A DNA stretch of 64,000 nucleotides, from NCBI RefSeq assembly GCF_022678645.1, contig NZ_JALBWV010000004.1, positions 1 through 64,000 on the forward strand, written 5' to 3'. A program made the position numbers and the translations under genes. This DNA is from Saccharopolyspora soli. GTDB lineage: Bacteria; Actinomycetota; Actinomycetes; Mycobacteriales; Pseudonocardiaceae. Below the pieces are notes generated by a model. That model saw nothing but the letters and a program-made list of their open reading frames with translations, made no database searches and had not been told where the DNA came from. Below, piece by piece: positions 57,060 through 64,000 of this stretch; the stretch's first letter is position 1; every line of letters begins with the position of its first letter.

Positions 57060-59474
57060 ATGCTCACGGTTGTTGCCGGGGGGAGAGCCCGTGGGAATCT
57101 GCCCGCTCCTGCTTCCGAATTCGTGGGCCGCCTGCGCGAGTTGGACGAGGTCCACGAGAAGTTCCGTCGCGCGCGGGTCGTGACGTTGACCGGACCCGGT
57201 GGGGTGGGCAAGACCCGGCTGGGGCTGAAGTTGGCCACCGCGGTGCGCGAGCAGTATTCCGGTGGGGCGTGGTGGGTCGACCTCGCGCCGCTGCGGGAAC
57301 CCAACCTGCTCACCCAGCATGTGGCGCAGGCGCTGGACGTGCCGCCGCACGACGGGAACAAAGCCGCTGAAGCGTTGCGCGACCACGTCTCCAACATGCC
57401 TACGCTGCTGGTGTTGGACAATTGCGAGCATTTGACGCGGGCTTGCGCAAAACTGGTCGACTACCTGCTCAAAGGTGCGCCCGATCTGCGAATCCTCGCT
57501 ACCTCTCGGCAACGGCTCGCAGTGGATGGCGAAGTGCTCTACTCCGTGCTGCCGTTGTCGCTGCCAGCGAGACGCGGGGGCGCATCTGATTCTAGCCATC
57601 CCGTTCATCAGCAGCGCAGTGCCGAGGAACAGCCCCACGTCGACTCGGAAGCTCTCACGTTGTTCGCGCAGCGTGCCTCGCAGGTGACCTCGTTCTCGTT
57701 GACCAGCGGCAACTACGACGCGGTCGTAGATGTCTGCCGCATGCTCGACGGACTCCCCCTGGCCATCGAACTGGCCGTCCCGTGGCTGCGCACCCTCACC
57801 ACCGCGCAACTCCGCGACCAGCTGCGCGCGCACCGTTTTGGCCTGCTGCAACAAGAAGGGCGGGTCGGGCATCGACACCAGCAGACCCTCGAAGGGTTGA
57901 TCGGCTGGAGCTACGAGCAGTGCACTCCGCAAGAACAGGGCCTGTGGCAACGCCTCTCGGTGTTCGTCGACGAGTTCGACTTCGCGGCGGCCGCGGCAGT
58001 CTGCGGCCACGACTTGGACCAGCCCGACCTGATCGACGCACTGGGCGGCTTGGTCGAGAAATCAGTCCTGCTCTGCGACAAGGACAACCCGACGGGCGAA
58101 CCCCGGTACCACCTGTTGGAGACGATCCGCGAGTTCGGCTGGCAGGAGCTGAAACGCACGCAACCTGACGCGGAAACCGAAATCCGACAACGCCACCGCC
58201 GCTGCTACCAAACCCTCGCGGCTGAAGCAGGCGACAACTGGCACACGGCCAAGCAGGCGATCTGGCACGCACGGCTGCTGCGCGACCACGGCAATGTTCG
58301 TGCCGCGCTGACCACCTGCCTGGACGATCCGGAACACGCCCAGGACGCGGTTCAGATCTGCGCTGACTTGGTCTACTACTGGGTTTTCAGCGGTCGACAT
58401 GTTGAGGCCCAACTCTGGATCGACCAAGCTTTGGCGTTGAACCCGCAACCCACCGAGCGCCATGCCGCGGGACTGGCCACCGCCGTCTTCATCTCGTCCG
58501 TGCAGGGAAAGCAGGCCAAAGCGAAGGAACTCCTGCGGGATTACCAGGCGATGGTGGCCCAGCTCCGGCTCGACCCGACCACGCTCAAATTCCTCCAGGG
58601 CACGGAGGCCCTGCTCAGCGGAGCGCTGCCGAAGGCGGTCCCGCTGCTCGAAGAAGCGCGGGAGGGCTACCGGCGTGCCCCGCGCGGCCGCGGGCACATC
58701 CACATCGCGCTGCTCTTCCTCGCGCTCACACACGGGTTTCGCGGTAAGGCCGAAGCCAAGGCAGCCAGCGCGGAGTGCCTGCGGGATGCGCTCGATGCGC
58801 TGGCCGAGTGGAACATCTCGTGGGCCAGGTTCGCCGTCGGCCTCGCTCGCTGGCAGCACAGCGCCGAGGCAGCCATGCACGAATGGAGCCAGGCCATCCG
58901 AAACCGACTACCAGGCGACGCTTGGGGGCTGCTGTGGCTCTTCGAAGCACTCGCATGGGGCGAAACGAGGCTCGGCAACTACCACCGGGCGGCTGTCCTG
59001 CTCGGCATCACGCATGCGCGCCGGAAGGCCATCGGGCTGGACATCGGTGGGCTCGTGCCCTTCGAACAACTCCACCGGCGGTACGAGGACAAGGTGCTCG
59101 AATCGTTGGGCCGAGAAGCCTACGACACCGCTGTTGACCGAGGTGTCGCCCTGGGCGCGAGCGATGCGGGCGTCGGCTTCGCGCTCGGCGAGGACACCGG
59201 TCCTACCGGTGGTGGACCACGCCAGGGCCTGGATCCCTCGGCATTGCCGACTGACAAGCTGACCAACATAGAACGTGAGATCGCCGTCCTCGTCTACGAA
59301 GGGCTGCCGAACGCGAGCATCGCCCAACTGCGCGGCGTTTCGGAGAACACCGTGAAGAAACACGTCGCCAGCGTGCTGGCCAAGCTCGGACTCCGCTCAC
59401 GCACCCAGATCGCCAAGTGGATCGCCGAACACCACCAAACATCCCAGCCTCGTTCGTCGCCGCGAGGATGGTGA
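57060..59474 (+). CDS. STAND-type ATPase regulator with C-terminal LuxR HTH
   Basis: 804-aa regulator. An NB-ARC-like ATPase at the N-terminus has Walker A GPGGVGKT (residues 45-52), Walker B LLVLDNCEHL and the sensor ATSRQRL. Then come LPLAIEL and a winged-helix segment, and a long helical TPR-like region (about 370-700). A LuxR-type helix-turn-helix at the C-terminus contains EREIAVLVYEGLPNASIAQLRGVSENTVKKHVASVLAKLGL. Such proteins switch on adjacent metabolic genes on sensing a ligand. The monooxygenase gene 284 bases downstream on the same strand is the obvious candidate target. Confidence 0.9.
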   Translation: MLTVVAGGRARGNLPAPASEFVGRLRELDEVHEKFRRARVVTLTGPGGVGKTRLGLKLATAVREQYSGGAWWVDLAPLREPNLLTQHVAQALDVPPHDGNKAAEALRDHVSNMPTLLVLDNCEHLTRACAKLVDYLLKGAPDLRILATSRQRLAVDGEVLYSVLPLSLPARRGGASDSSHPVHQQRSAEEQPHVDSEALTLFAQRASQVTSFSLTSGNYDAVVDVCRMLDGLPLAIELAVPWLRTLTTAQLRDQLRAHRFGLLQQEGRVGHRHQQTLEGLIGWSYEQCTPQEQGLWQRLSVFVDEFDFAAAAAVCGHDLDQPDLIDALGGLVEKSVLLCDKDNPTGEPRYHLLETIREFGWQELKRTQPDAETEIRQRHRRCYQTLAAEAGDNWHTAKQAIWHARLLRDHGNVRAALTTCLDDPEHAQDAVQICADLVYYWVFSGRHVEAQLWIDQALALNPQPTERHAAGLATAVFISSVQGKQAKAKELLRDYQAMVAQLRLDPTTLKFLQGTEALLSGALPKAVPLLEEAREGYRRAPRGRGHIHIALLFLALTHGFRGKAEAKAASAECLRDALDALAEWNISWARFAVGLARWQHSAEAAMHEWSQAIRNRLPGDAWGLLWLFEALAWGETRLGNYHRAAVLLGITHARRKAIGLDIGGLVPFEQLHRRYEDKVLESLGREAYDTAVDRGVALGASDAGVGFALGEDTGPTGGGPRQGLDPSALPTDKLTNIEREIAVLVYEGLPNASIAQLRGVSENTVKKHVASVLAKLGLRSRTQIAKWIAEHHQTSQPRSSPRGW

Positions 59475-59758
59475 ATCGAAGCGCCCCACCGCAGGCGGAG
59501 ATGTCACCCGAACTCGTCGGGTTTCGGTACCAGACGGCGTGTCGGCAGACAATGGTTACTTTGGGCCATACCGAGGGCGTACCGTCCCTGGAAGTATGCG
59601 TCCGGGCATCGGGCGATCGGCCGACCGCGTTGGTGGGCAGCGAACCGCCGTTGCATTCTCGGCCCTGTCGGGCTGCGCCATCGGGGCTGTACCCAGGGGC
59701 GCGCCTTCTGCAGAGGTACCGGTGTCCCAATCTTTTCGTACAGAGAGAGAGCAGGTCG

Positions 59759-61018
59759 ATGCAGAGGATTCTCATCGTCGGAGCGGGTCAGTCAGGGCTG
59801 CAGCTTGCCCTGAGCTTGCGAGAGCCTCAACACGCGAATCAATACGCGGTCACAGTGCTGTCCGGCAGGAAGCCCGCGGAAATCCGCGATGGTCGCATCA
59901 TGTCGACGCAGTGCATGTTCCACCCCGCCCTGCAGAACGAACGTGCGCACGGGCTGAACCTCTGGGAGAACCAGGCGCCCCGCATCGGCGGAATCGGGCT
60001 GTCCGTCGCAGGCGAGGACGGAACGCCAGCGTTGAATTGGCTGGGACTGCTCGACAATTTCGCGCAATCCGTCGACCAGCGGATCAAGATGTCCACCTGG
60101 CTCGAAGTCGTCGAACAACGGGGCGGCACCGTCGAGTACCGGGAGCCGACGCCAGAGCTGCTGGATGAGATGGCCCGTGACTACGACCTGGTGGTCGTGG
60201 CCGCTGGCCGGGGCCCGCTGGCCGAACTGTTCGAGCGCGACCCGAGCCGATCTCCTTACACCGCACCGCAGCGGGCGCTCGCCGCAGCTTACGTGCACGG
60301 CGCTGGCCGTCGCCCAGAGCACCCGGACACCGACGCGGTGCGCTTCAACGTGATTCCGGGCGTCGGCGAACTGTTCATCATCCCCGGCTACACCTTCAGC
60401 GGGGCGTGCGAAATGCCGCTCTTCGAAGGAATCCCCGGCGGCCCGCTCGACTGCTGGTCAGGCGATCTGGAACCGGCCGAGCACTGGGCGAAGATGCGCG
60501 ATCTGATGCGGCAGTGGGTTCCGTGGGAGTACGAGCGCTTCAAGGACGCGCAGCTCACCGACCAGCAGGCGACCCTGGCTGGCCGAGTCACCCCGGTGGT
60601 CCGCAAACCGGTGGGACAGCTGCCGTCCGGGACTCCGGTGCTCGGCATGGCCGACGTGGTGGTGACCAATGACCCCATCAGCGGCCAGGGAGCCAACAAC
60701 GCCAGCAAGTTCGCCCAGTCCTACCTGAACAGCATCCTCGAACACGGCGACCGCCCGTTCGATCCGGCGTGGATGGCGGAAGCCTTCGAGCGGTACTGGG
60801 CCGAAGCGAGCGTGATCACCACCTGGACCAACAACATGCTGCAGCCACCACCCGGCCACGTCATGCAGGTCTTCGGAGCAGCGGCGATGAATCCGGGTAT
60901 TCGAAACAACGTCGCGAACAGCTTCGCGAACCCCAACAACACCACCCTGGGCTGGTTCCTCGACCCCGCCAAAGCCGAGAACTTGCTGCACCAGCAGCCG
61001 CAGACCGTCAACCCCTAG
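59759..61018 (+). CDS. StyA-like FAD-dependent monooxygenase
   Basis: 419-aa flavoprotein of the styrene/indole monooxygenase family, which epoxidises aromatic alkenes using FADH2 from a separate reductase. The FAD-binding loop is GAGQSG (residues 8-13). RIMSTQCMFHPALQNERAHGLNLWE and GIGLSV are characteristic of the group, and NDPISGQGANNASKFA is the second FAD motif. No StyB-type reductase gene lies nearby. ATG 59759 begins MQRILIVG. It is preceded by the STAND/LuxR regulator and is convergent with a conservon. Confidence 0.88.
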   Translation: MQRILIVGAGQSGLQLALSLREPQHANQYAVTVLSGRKPAEIRDGRIMSTQCMFHPALQNERAHGLNLWENQAPRIGGIGLSVAGEDGTPALNWLGLLDNFAQSVDQRIKMSTWLEVVEQRGGTVEYREPTPELLDEMARDYDLVVVAAGRGPLAELFERDPSRSPYTAPQRALAAAYVHGAGRRPEHPDTDAVRFNVIPGVGELFIIPGYTFSGACEMPLFEGIPGGPLDCWSGDLEPAEHWAKMRDLMRQWVPWEYERFKDAQLTDQQATLAGRVTPVVRKPVGQLPSGTPVLGMADVVVTNDPISGQGANNASKFAQSYLNSILEHGDRPFDPAWMAEAFERYWAEASVITTWTNNMLQPPPGHVMQVFGAAAMNPGIRNNVANSFANPNNTTLGWFLDPAKAENLLHQQPQTVNP

Positions 61019-61084
61019 GAATCGCTGCGGGCTCGCGGCCAACACTTCTGCTGCGGGAACTTCCCCGACGTCCCGATGAGGTCA

Positions 61085-61122
61085 GACCGGCTGCGGCGCA
61101 CTCCGAAGCGCCGCAGCCGGTC
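61085..61122. terminator. Terminator between styA-like gene and cvnD
   Basis: A perfect 15-bp stem, GACCGGCTGCGGCGC with GCGCCGCAGCCGGTC, has an 8-base loop and is followed on the plus strand by TCATTGTTTTCC. It serves the monooxygenase gene and could also stop minus-strand conservon transcripts. Confidence 0.85.
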
Positions 61123-61156
61123 TCATTGTTTTCCTGATCGCCTCGCCGGATTCCGC

Positions 61157-61777
61157 TCATTCGCGCTGGCCGACCGCGTCGACCAGCGCAGCCTCTGCCG
61201 CCACCCGTCGCATGACGTGTTCCTGGAGGACCATCAGCGCCTCCCGGCAGGACTCGAATTCAAGCGCCGAGCAGTCGGTCATGATGGGTATTTCCGGGTC
61301 CAGTTCAAGGGCGGTACGGATCTCTTCGGCGGTGTAGGGTTCCGAGTCGGGGAAGCGGTTCACCGCGATGATGAACGGAATTCCGCGGTGTTCGAAGAAG
61401 TCGATCGCGGCGAAGCTGACGTCGAACCGACGGGTGTCGATGAGCACGACAGCACCCAACGCGCCTACCGCGAGATCGTTCCACATGTACCAGAAGCGGC
61501 TCTGGCCAGGAGTTCCGAACAGGTACAGCACCAGATCCGAGGCGAGGGTGATGCGTCCGAAGTCGAGTGCGACCGTGGTGGTTCGCTTGTCTTCGATGTG
61601 GGAAAGATCGTCGATCGCCTCGCCGGTCTCCGAGAGCCTTTCCTCTGTCCTCAGTGGAGTGATTTCACTGACGGACCCGACGAAGGACGTTTTCCCCGCA
61701 CCGAGACCTCCGGAAACCAGGAACTTGACCGACCTCGGAATCCGTTCGCCGCTAGCGGTATCAGCCACGGAGCGCAT
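61157..61777 (-). CDS. cvnD: Conservon GTPase-like ATP/GTP-binding protein (CvnD)
   Basis: 206-aa small GTPase-like protein of the MglA/CvnD group. The P-loop is GGLGAGKTS (about residues 23-31), with TTTVALDFGRI as switch, FGTPGQSRFWYMW as the G3-like motif and NRFPDS in place of NKxD. It probably works at the membrane with the histidine-kinase-like, roadblock and DUF742 partners. Its start overlaps the end of cvnC by 17 bases. Confidence 0.93.
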   Translation of the reverse strand: MRSVADTASGERIPRSVKFLVSGGLGAGKTSFVGSVSEITPLRTEERLSETGEAIDDLSHIEDKRTTTVALDFGRITLASDLVLYLFGTPGQSRFWYMWNDLAVGALGAVVLIDTRRFDVSFAAIDFFEHRGIPFIIAVNRFPDSEPYTAEEIRTALELDPEIPIMTDCSALEFESCREALMVLQEHVMRRVAAEAALVDAVGQRE

Positions 61778-62168
61778 GCAGACCTTCCCATACTTTCTTC
61801 ATCAACGCCAAGTCCTGTTCGGTGCCAGTGGCGGGTTGACTGAACATCAGAAGTTCCCTGTCTATCAGCTCGCTGACCAAGACTTTGGTCACGGCCATCG
61901 GAATATCGAGCAACGCCGCCACTTCCGCGATCCCGACACCAGGTTGACCGACGTTGTGCACACCTTGGCGGGAGTGGTGCCGTCGGCGGCACAACTCCAG
62001 GATCTGTTCTTGTTCAGGGCTGAGCTCGCCGGATGGGCTGTCGCCGCGCACCGTCCAGATCAAGGTGCTCATGTTGAGCTCAGTGCGGCGCGAGCTGGTT
62101 CGTCCCCTCCGCATGGAGAAGGGGCGAACCAGCCGACCATCGATCGACGAATCATCGTCCTGGCTCAT
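61761..62168 (-). CDS. cvnC: DUF742 conservon protein (CvnC)
   Basis: 135-aa DUF742 protein. RLVRPFSMRRGRT near the N-terminus is followed by a winged-helix-like core (GIAEVAALLDIPMAVTKVLVSELIDRELL). It is the third gene of the conservon. ATG 62168 overlaps the cvnB stop, and its own end overlaps cvnD. The family is thought to couple the GTPase to the sensor-like partner; DNA binding is possible but unproven. Confidence 0.92.
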   Translation of the reverse strand: MSQDDDSSIDGRLVRPFSMRRGRTSSRRTELNMSTLIWTVRGDSPSGELSPEQEQILELCRRRHHSRQGVHNVGQPGVGIAEVAALLDIPMAVTKVLVSELIDRELLMFSQPATGTEQDLALMKKVWEGLHALRG

Positions 62169-62590
62169 GGCACAGTGATCTGCTGCCCCGCTGCGGTCCT
62201 CGGCGCCGACCCCATGTGCTTGCCGACGCTGGCAACCAGCCGATTCGCGGCGTAGACGACATCCCCGATGTCCGCCCAAGCCGCGCTGACGAGGACCAGC
62301 ACGCTGCCCTCCGCCGCGCCGACGAGAACCAGGATCTTGTTCTCGCACTCCAGCACGAGCTGAAGTTGTGCACCGGCGGTGAGCTGCGCTGCCAATCCCT
62401 TCCCGATCGACCACATGCCGCTGCCACCGGCCGCCAGCTGCTCGTGAATGTCGTCGCCGTCCTGGGAATGGGCCATCACCAGCCCGTCCGCGCTCACCAG
62501 AGCCGCGGAGAGCACGGCGCCTTGAGTCTCCTGGACCATGTGGTCGAGCATGCCGCTCAGTTGGGCCCGCGTCGCCGACGATATCTTCAC
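62165..62590 (-). CDS. cvnB: Roadblock/LC7 domain conservon protein (CvnB)
   Basis: 141-aa roadblock-fold protein: LSGMLDHMVQETQGAVLSAALVSADGLVMAHSQ, then IGKGLAAQLTAGAQLQLVLECENKILVLVGAAEGSVLVLV. Such proteins dimerise and regulate MglA-type GTPases, here presumably CvnD. GTG 62590 follows GAGAG and overlaps the cvnA stop codon. Confidence 0.93.
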   Translation of the reverse strand: MKISSATRAQLSGMLDHMVQETQGAVLSAALVSADGLVMAHSQDGDDIHEQLAAGGSGMWSIGKGLAAQLTAGAQLQLVLECENKILVLVGAAEGSVLVLVSAAWADIGDVVYAANRLVASVGKHMGSAPRTAAGQQITVP

Positions 62591-64000
62591 TGTTCGCTCT
62601 CTCCGTTCTGTCCATGTGCTCCGCTGCGGATCCGCCCAGCCCATGCCTTCCGCATCAGATTCGCCGCGGTATCTGGGGTGCGCTCATCCGACCAGGGCAG
62701 TTCGTTGGTGACCGTGGTGGTTGGCTCGTGGAGGAGCTGCGGGTTCAGTTGTGCTCTCGGCGTGCGTTTCGGCAGCGGCGCCCGACCTTGCGATGCCTGC
62801 GGCCGAGCGGCAGCACGGTCCGGCGCGTCAGCGTGCGCGGCTCTCTTCGGTGACGGCTGATCGGTCGCCACTCCTGGGAGTGTTCCGCTGAGCCATTTCG
62901 TGTTCGGCTCCGCCACCGGTTCGGGATCGGCCGCCGACGGCTCGGTCCAGATCCGATTGCGGTGCCTCCCGGATTCGTAGTGCGGATCGATGGCGCCATG
63001 CTCGGCCGTCCCGTTGGACCTCGACGAACGGTCGTCGTTCACGGAGCGCTGGGGTCGTTGTCGGCGACGCCGCGAGGGGGACGGCGAAATCCCATTGTCC
63101 CCCTGGCCAGGAACCAGCGTCCGGACCATGGCGTTGTCACGTGGCTCATCGCTGGAGTCCTCGCGATCGATCAACTTCTCCGGGATGGAAACGGTCGCTC
63201 GGGTCCCACCGAGGTAGACCTGTTCCAGGTCGACCCGGATCCCGTGCTTGGTAGCCAGCCGGGCGACCACGAAATGGCCTTTCCGGTCGGTATTTCCGAG
63301 AGCGATCAGATCGAACTGCGACCGACCGGCGAACAAGTCGTTGGCGTGTTCGAGATCGCGATCCGCCATGCCGATGCCTTGATCTTCGATTCGCACCACG
63401 ATACCGCGCGACCGAGGCTCGACCTGCACCCGGACCGTGTCTTGCGAGAACAACGTGGCGTTGTCGATCAACTCGGCGAGCAGGTGCATGACGTCCGCCA
63501 CGGCCGACGGCACGAGCGAAACGTTCGGAATCTGGTCGTAGTGCACGCGGGTGTAGTTCTCGGTCTCGTCCCCCGCTGCGCGAACGACCTGCGGGAGCGC
63601 GACCGGCTTGCTCCACCGACGCCCAGGGGCTTCGCCACCGAGGATCAGCACGTTCTCGTTGTGCCGACGGATCTTGGTGAGTCCCCGGTCGATCTCGAAG
63701 ACGTAATCCATTGCCGTCTCCGGCAATTCCTCGATCTTCACGAGTTCGTCGACGTTCTTGAGACCGTTGTTGATGGGCACCTTGTTCCGACGGGCCAGCT
63801 TGACCAGGACGGACCGCATGCCCTCCTGCGCCCGGAAGTGTTCGAGGCTGCGATTCACCGCGATCTCGACGACACCGTCGAAGGTCTTCTTCACCATCGC
63901 AACTTCGTCGCTGCCATATTTCTGGGAGGGCAGCATCGAGGTGATATCACGTAGGTCGCCGCGACCCATCCGAGCGAAGATGTCCGGAAGAAGTTTGTCG
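62587..64000 (-). CDS. cvnA: Conservon histidine-kinase-like sensor (CvnA), partial
   Basis: The frame is open to the right edge, so the N-terminal sensor and membrane part is missing. The visible 471 codons contain a dimerisation region (FARMGRGDLRDITSML onward), then a GHKL ATPase with ELIDNATLFS (N box), VRIEDQGIGM (G1) and the GHFVVARLATKHGIRV segment. A long disordered Arg/Pro-rich tail follows. No obvious phosphoacceptor His context is visible in this part. It is the first gene of cvnA-B-C-D, each overlapping the next. Confidence 0.92.
   Translation of the reverse strand, partial: DKLLPDIFARMGRGDLRDITSMLPSQKYGSDEVAMVKKTFDGVVEIAVNRSLEHFRAQEGMRSVLVKLARRNKVPINNGLKNVDELVKIEELPETAMDYVFEIDRGLTKIRRHNENVLILGGEAPGRRWSKPVALPQVVRAAGDETENYTRVHYDQIPNVSLVPSAVADVMHLLAELIDNATLFSQDTVRVQVEPRSRGIVVRIEDQGIGMADRDLEHANDLFAGRSQFDLIALGNTDRKGHFVVARLATKHGIRVDLEQVYLGGTRATVSIPEKLIDREDSSDEPRDNAMVRTLVPGQGDNGISPSPSRRRRQRPQRSVNDDRSSRSNGTAEHGAIDPHYESGRHRNRIWTEPSAADPEPVAEPNTKWLSGTLPGVATDQPSPKRAAHADAPDRAAARPQASQGRAPLPKRTPRAQLNPQLLHEPTTTVTNELPWSDERTPDTAANLMRKAWAGRIRSGAHGQNGESEQ

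Noticed and set aside
42050-64000. Integrated prophage or integrative element attached to tRNA-Arg
   Set aside because: No integrase, excisionase, phage or conjugation gene and no repeat of the tRNA 3' end are visible in the window, so only a boundary, not an element, can be claimed.

Overview
The window is high-GC chromosomal DNA from an actinomycete, most likely a member of the Pseudonocardiaceae such as a Saccharopolyspora-like organism. Three things support this: GTG and TTG starts are common, NucS-type mismatch repair and a cvnABCD conservon are present, and a long block keeps the actinobacterial gene order argS-lysA-hom-thrC-thrB-rho-rpmE-prfA-prmC-sua5-wecA-atpI-atpBEFHAGDC-DUF2550-pduO-murA...nucS. 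The genus is an inference; the conserved order is direct.

Region 1 (about 0.3-10.6 kb) is a mixed flank. It holds a divergent TetR/SDR pair with a perfect 18-bp operator, the nucS mismatch endonuclease, an APC amino-acid permease, a GH13 alpha-glucosidase, a Nudix hydrolase, a small ABM-domain monooxygenase and an ectoine-type ABC uptake operon (ehuB-C-D-A).

Region 2 (10.7-41.9 kb) is core. On the minus strand, read from right to left, lie argS, lysA, hom, thrC, thrB, rho, rpmE, prfA, prmC, sua5, a wecA-like transferase, atpI, the eight ATP synthase genes, a DUF2550 gene and murA. Plus-strand genes are interspersed: a cobalamin adenosyltransferase, LysR, an alpha/beta hydrolase, a membrane protein, and DUF3105 and DUF305 proteins. 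The CDF metal exporter is on the minus strand. A tRNA-Arg(CCG) closes the region.

Region 3 (41.9-64 kb) is accessory. It carries a TetR-controlled pair of CrtC-like and CruF-like carotenoid-hydratase-family genes, a decayed segment with a TetR remnant, an ECF41-type sigma factor divergent from a carboxymuconolactone-decarboxylase gene, an NmrA protein, an MFS/LysR pair, a MarR plus ABC exporter operon, a D-tartrate utilisation cluster (GntR, dehydratase, dicarboxylate symporter), a STAND/LuxR regulator beside a StyA-like flavin monooxygenase, and a conservon cvnA-D truncated by the right edge.

The most striking unexplained feature is a dispersed repeat, GCAWGGGAACCTTCCTGTCA. Fifteen perfect 16-base cores plus about four degenerate ones lie at seven intergenic loci. 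In the first 42 kb it fills every convergent junction longer than about 30 bases, and it is absent right of the tRNA-Arg. Several copies form perfect hairpins. A second candidate is the ECF41 locus, where the sigma gene and its divergent partner share the same promoter layout, TGTCACA-N14-GGCATCT.
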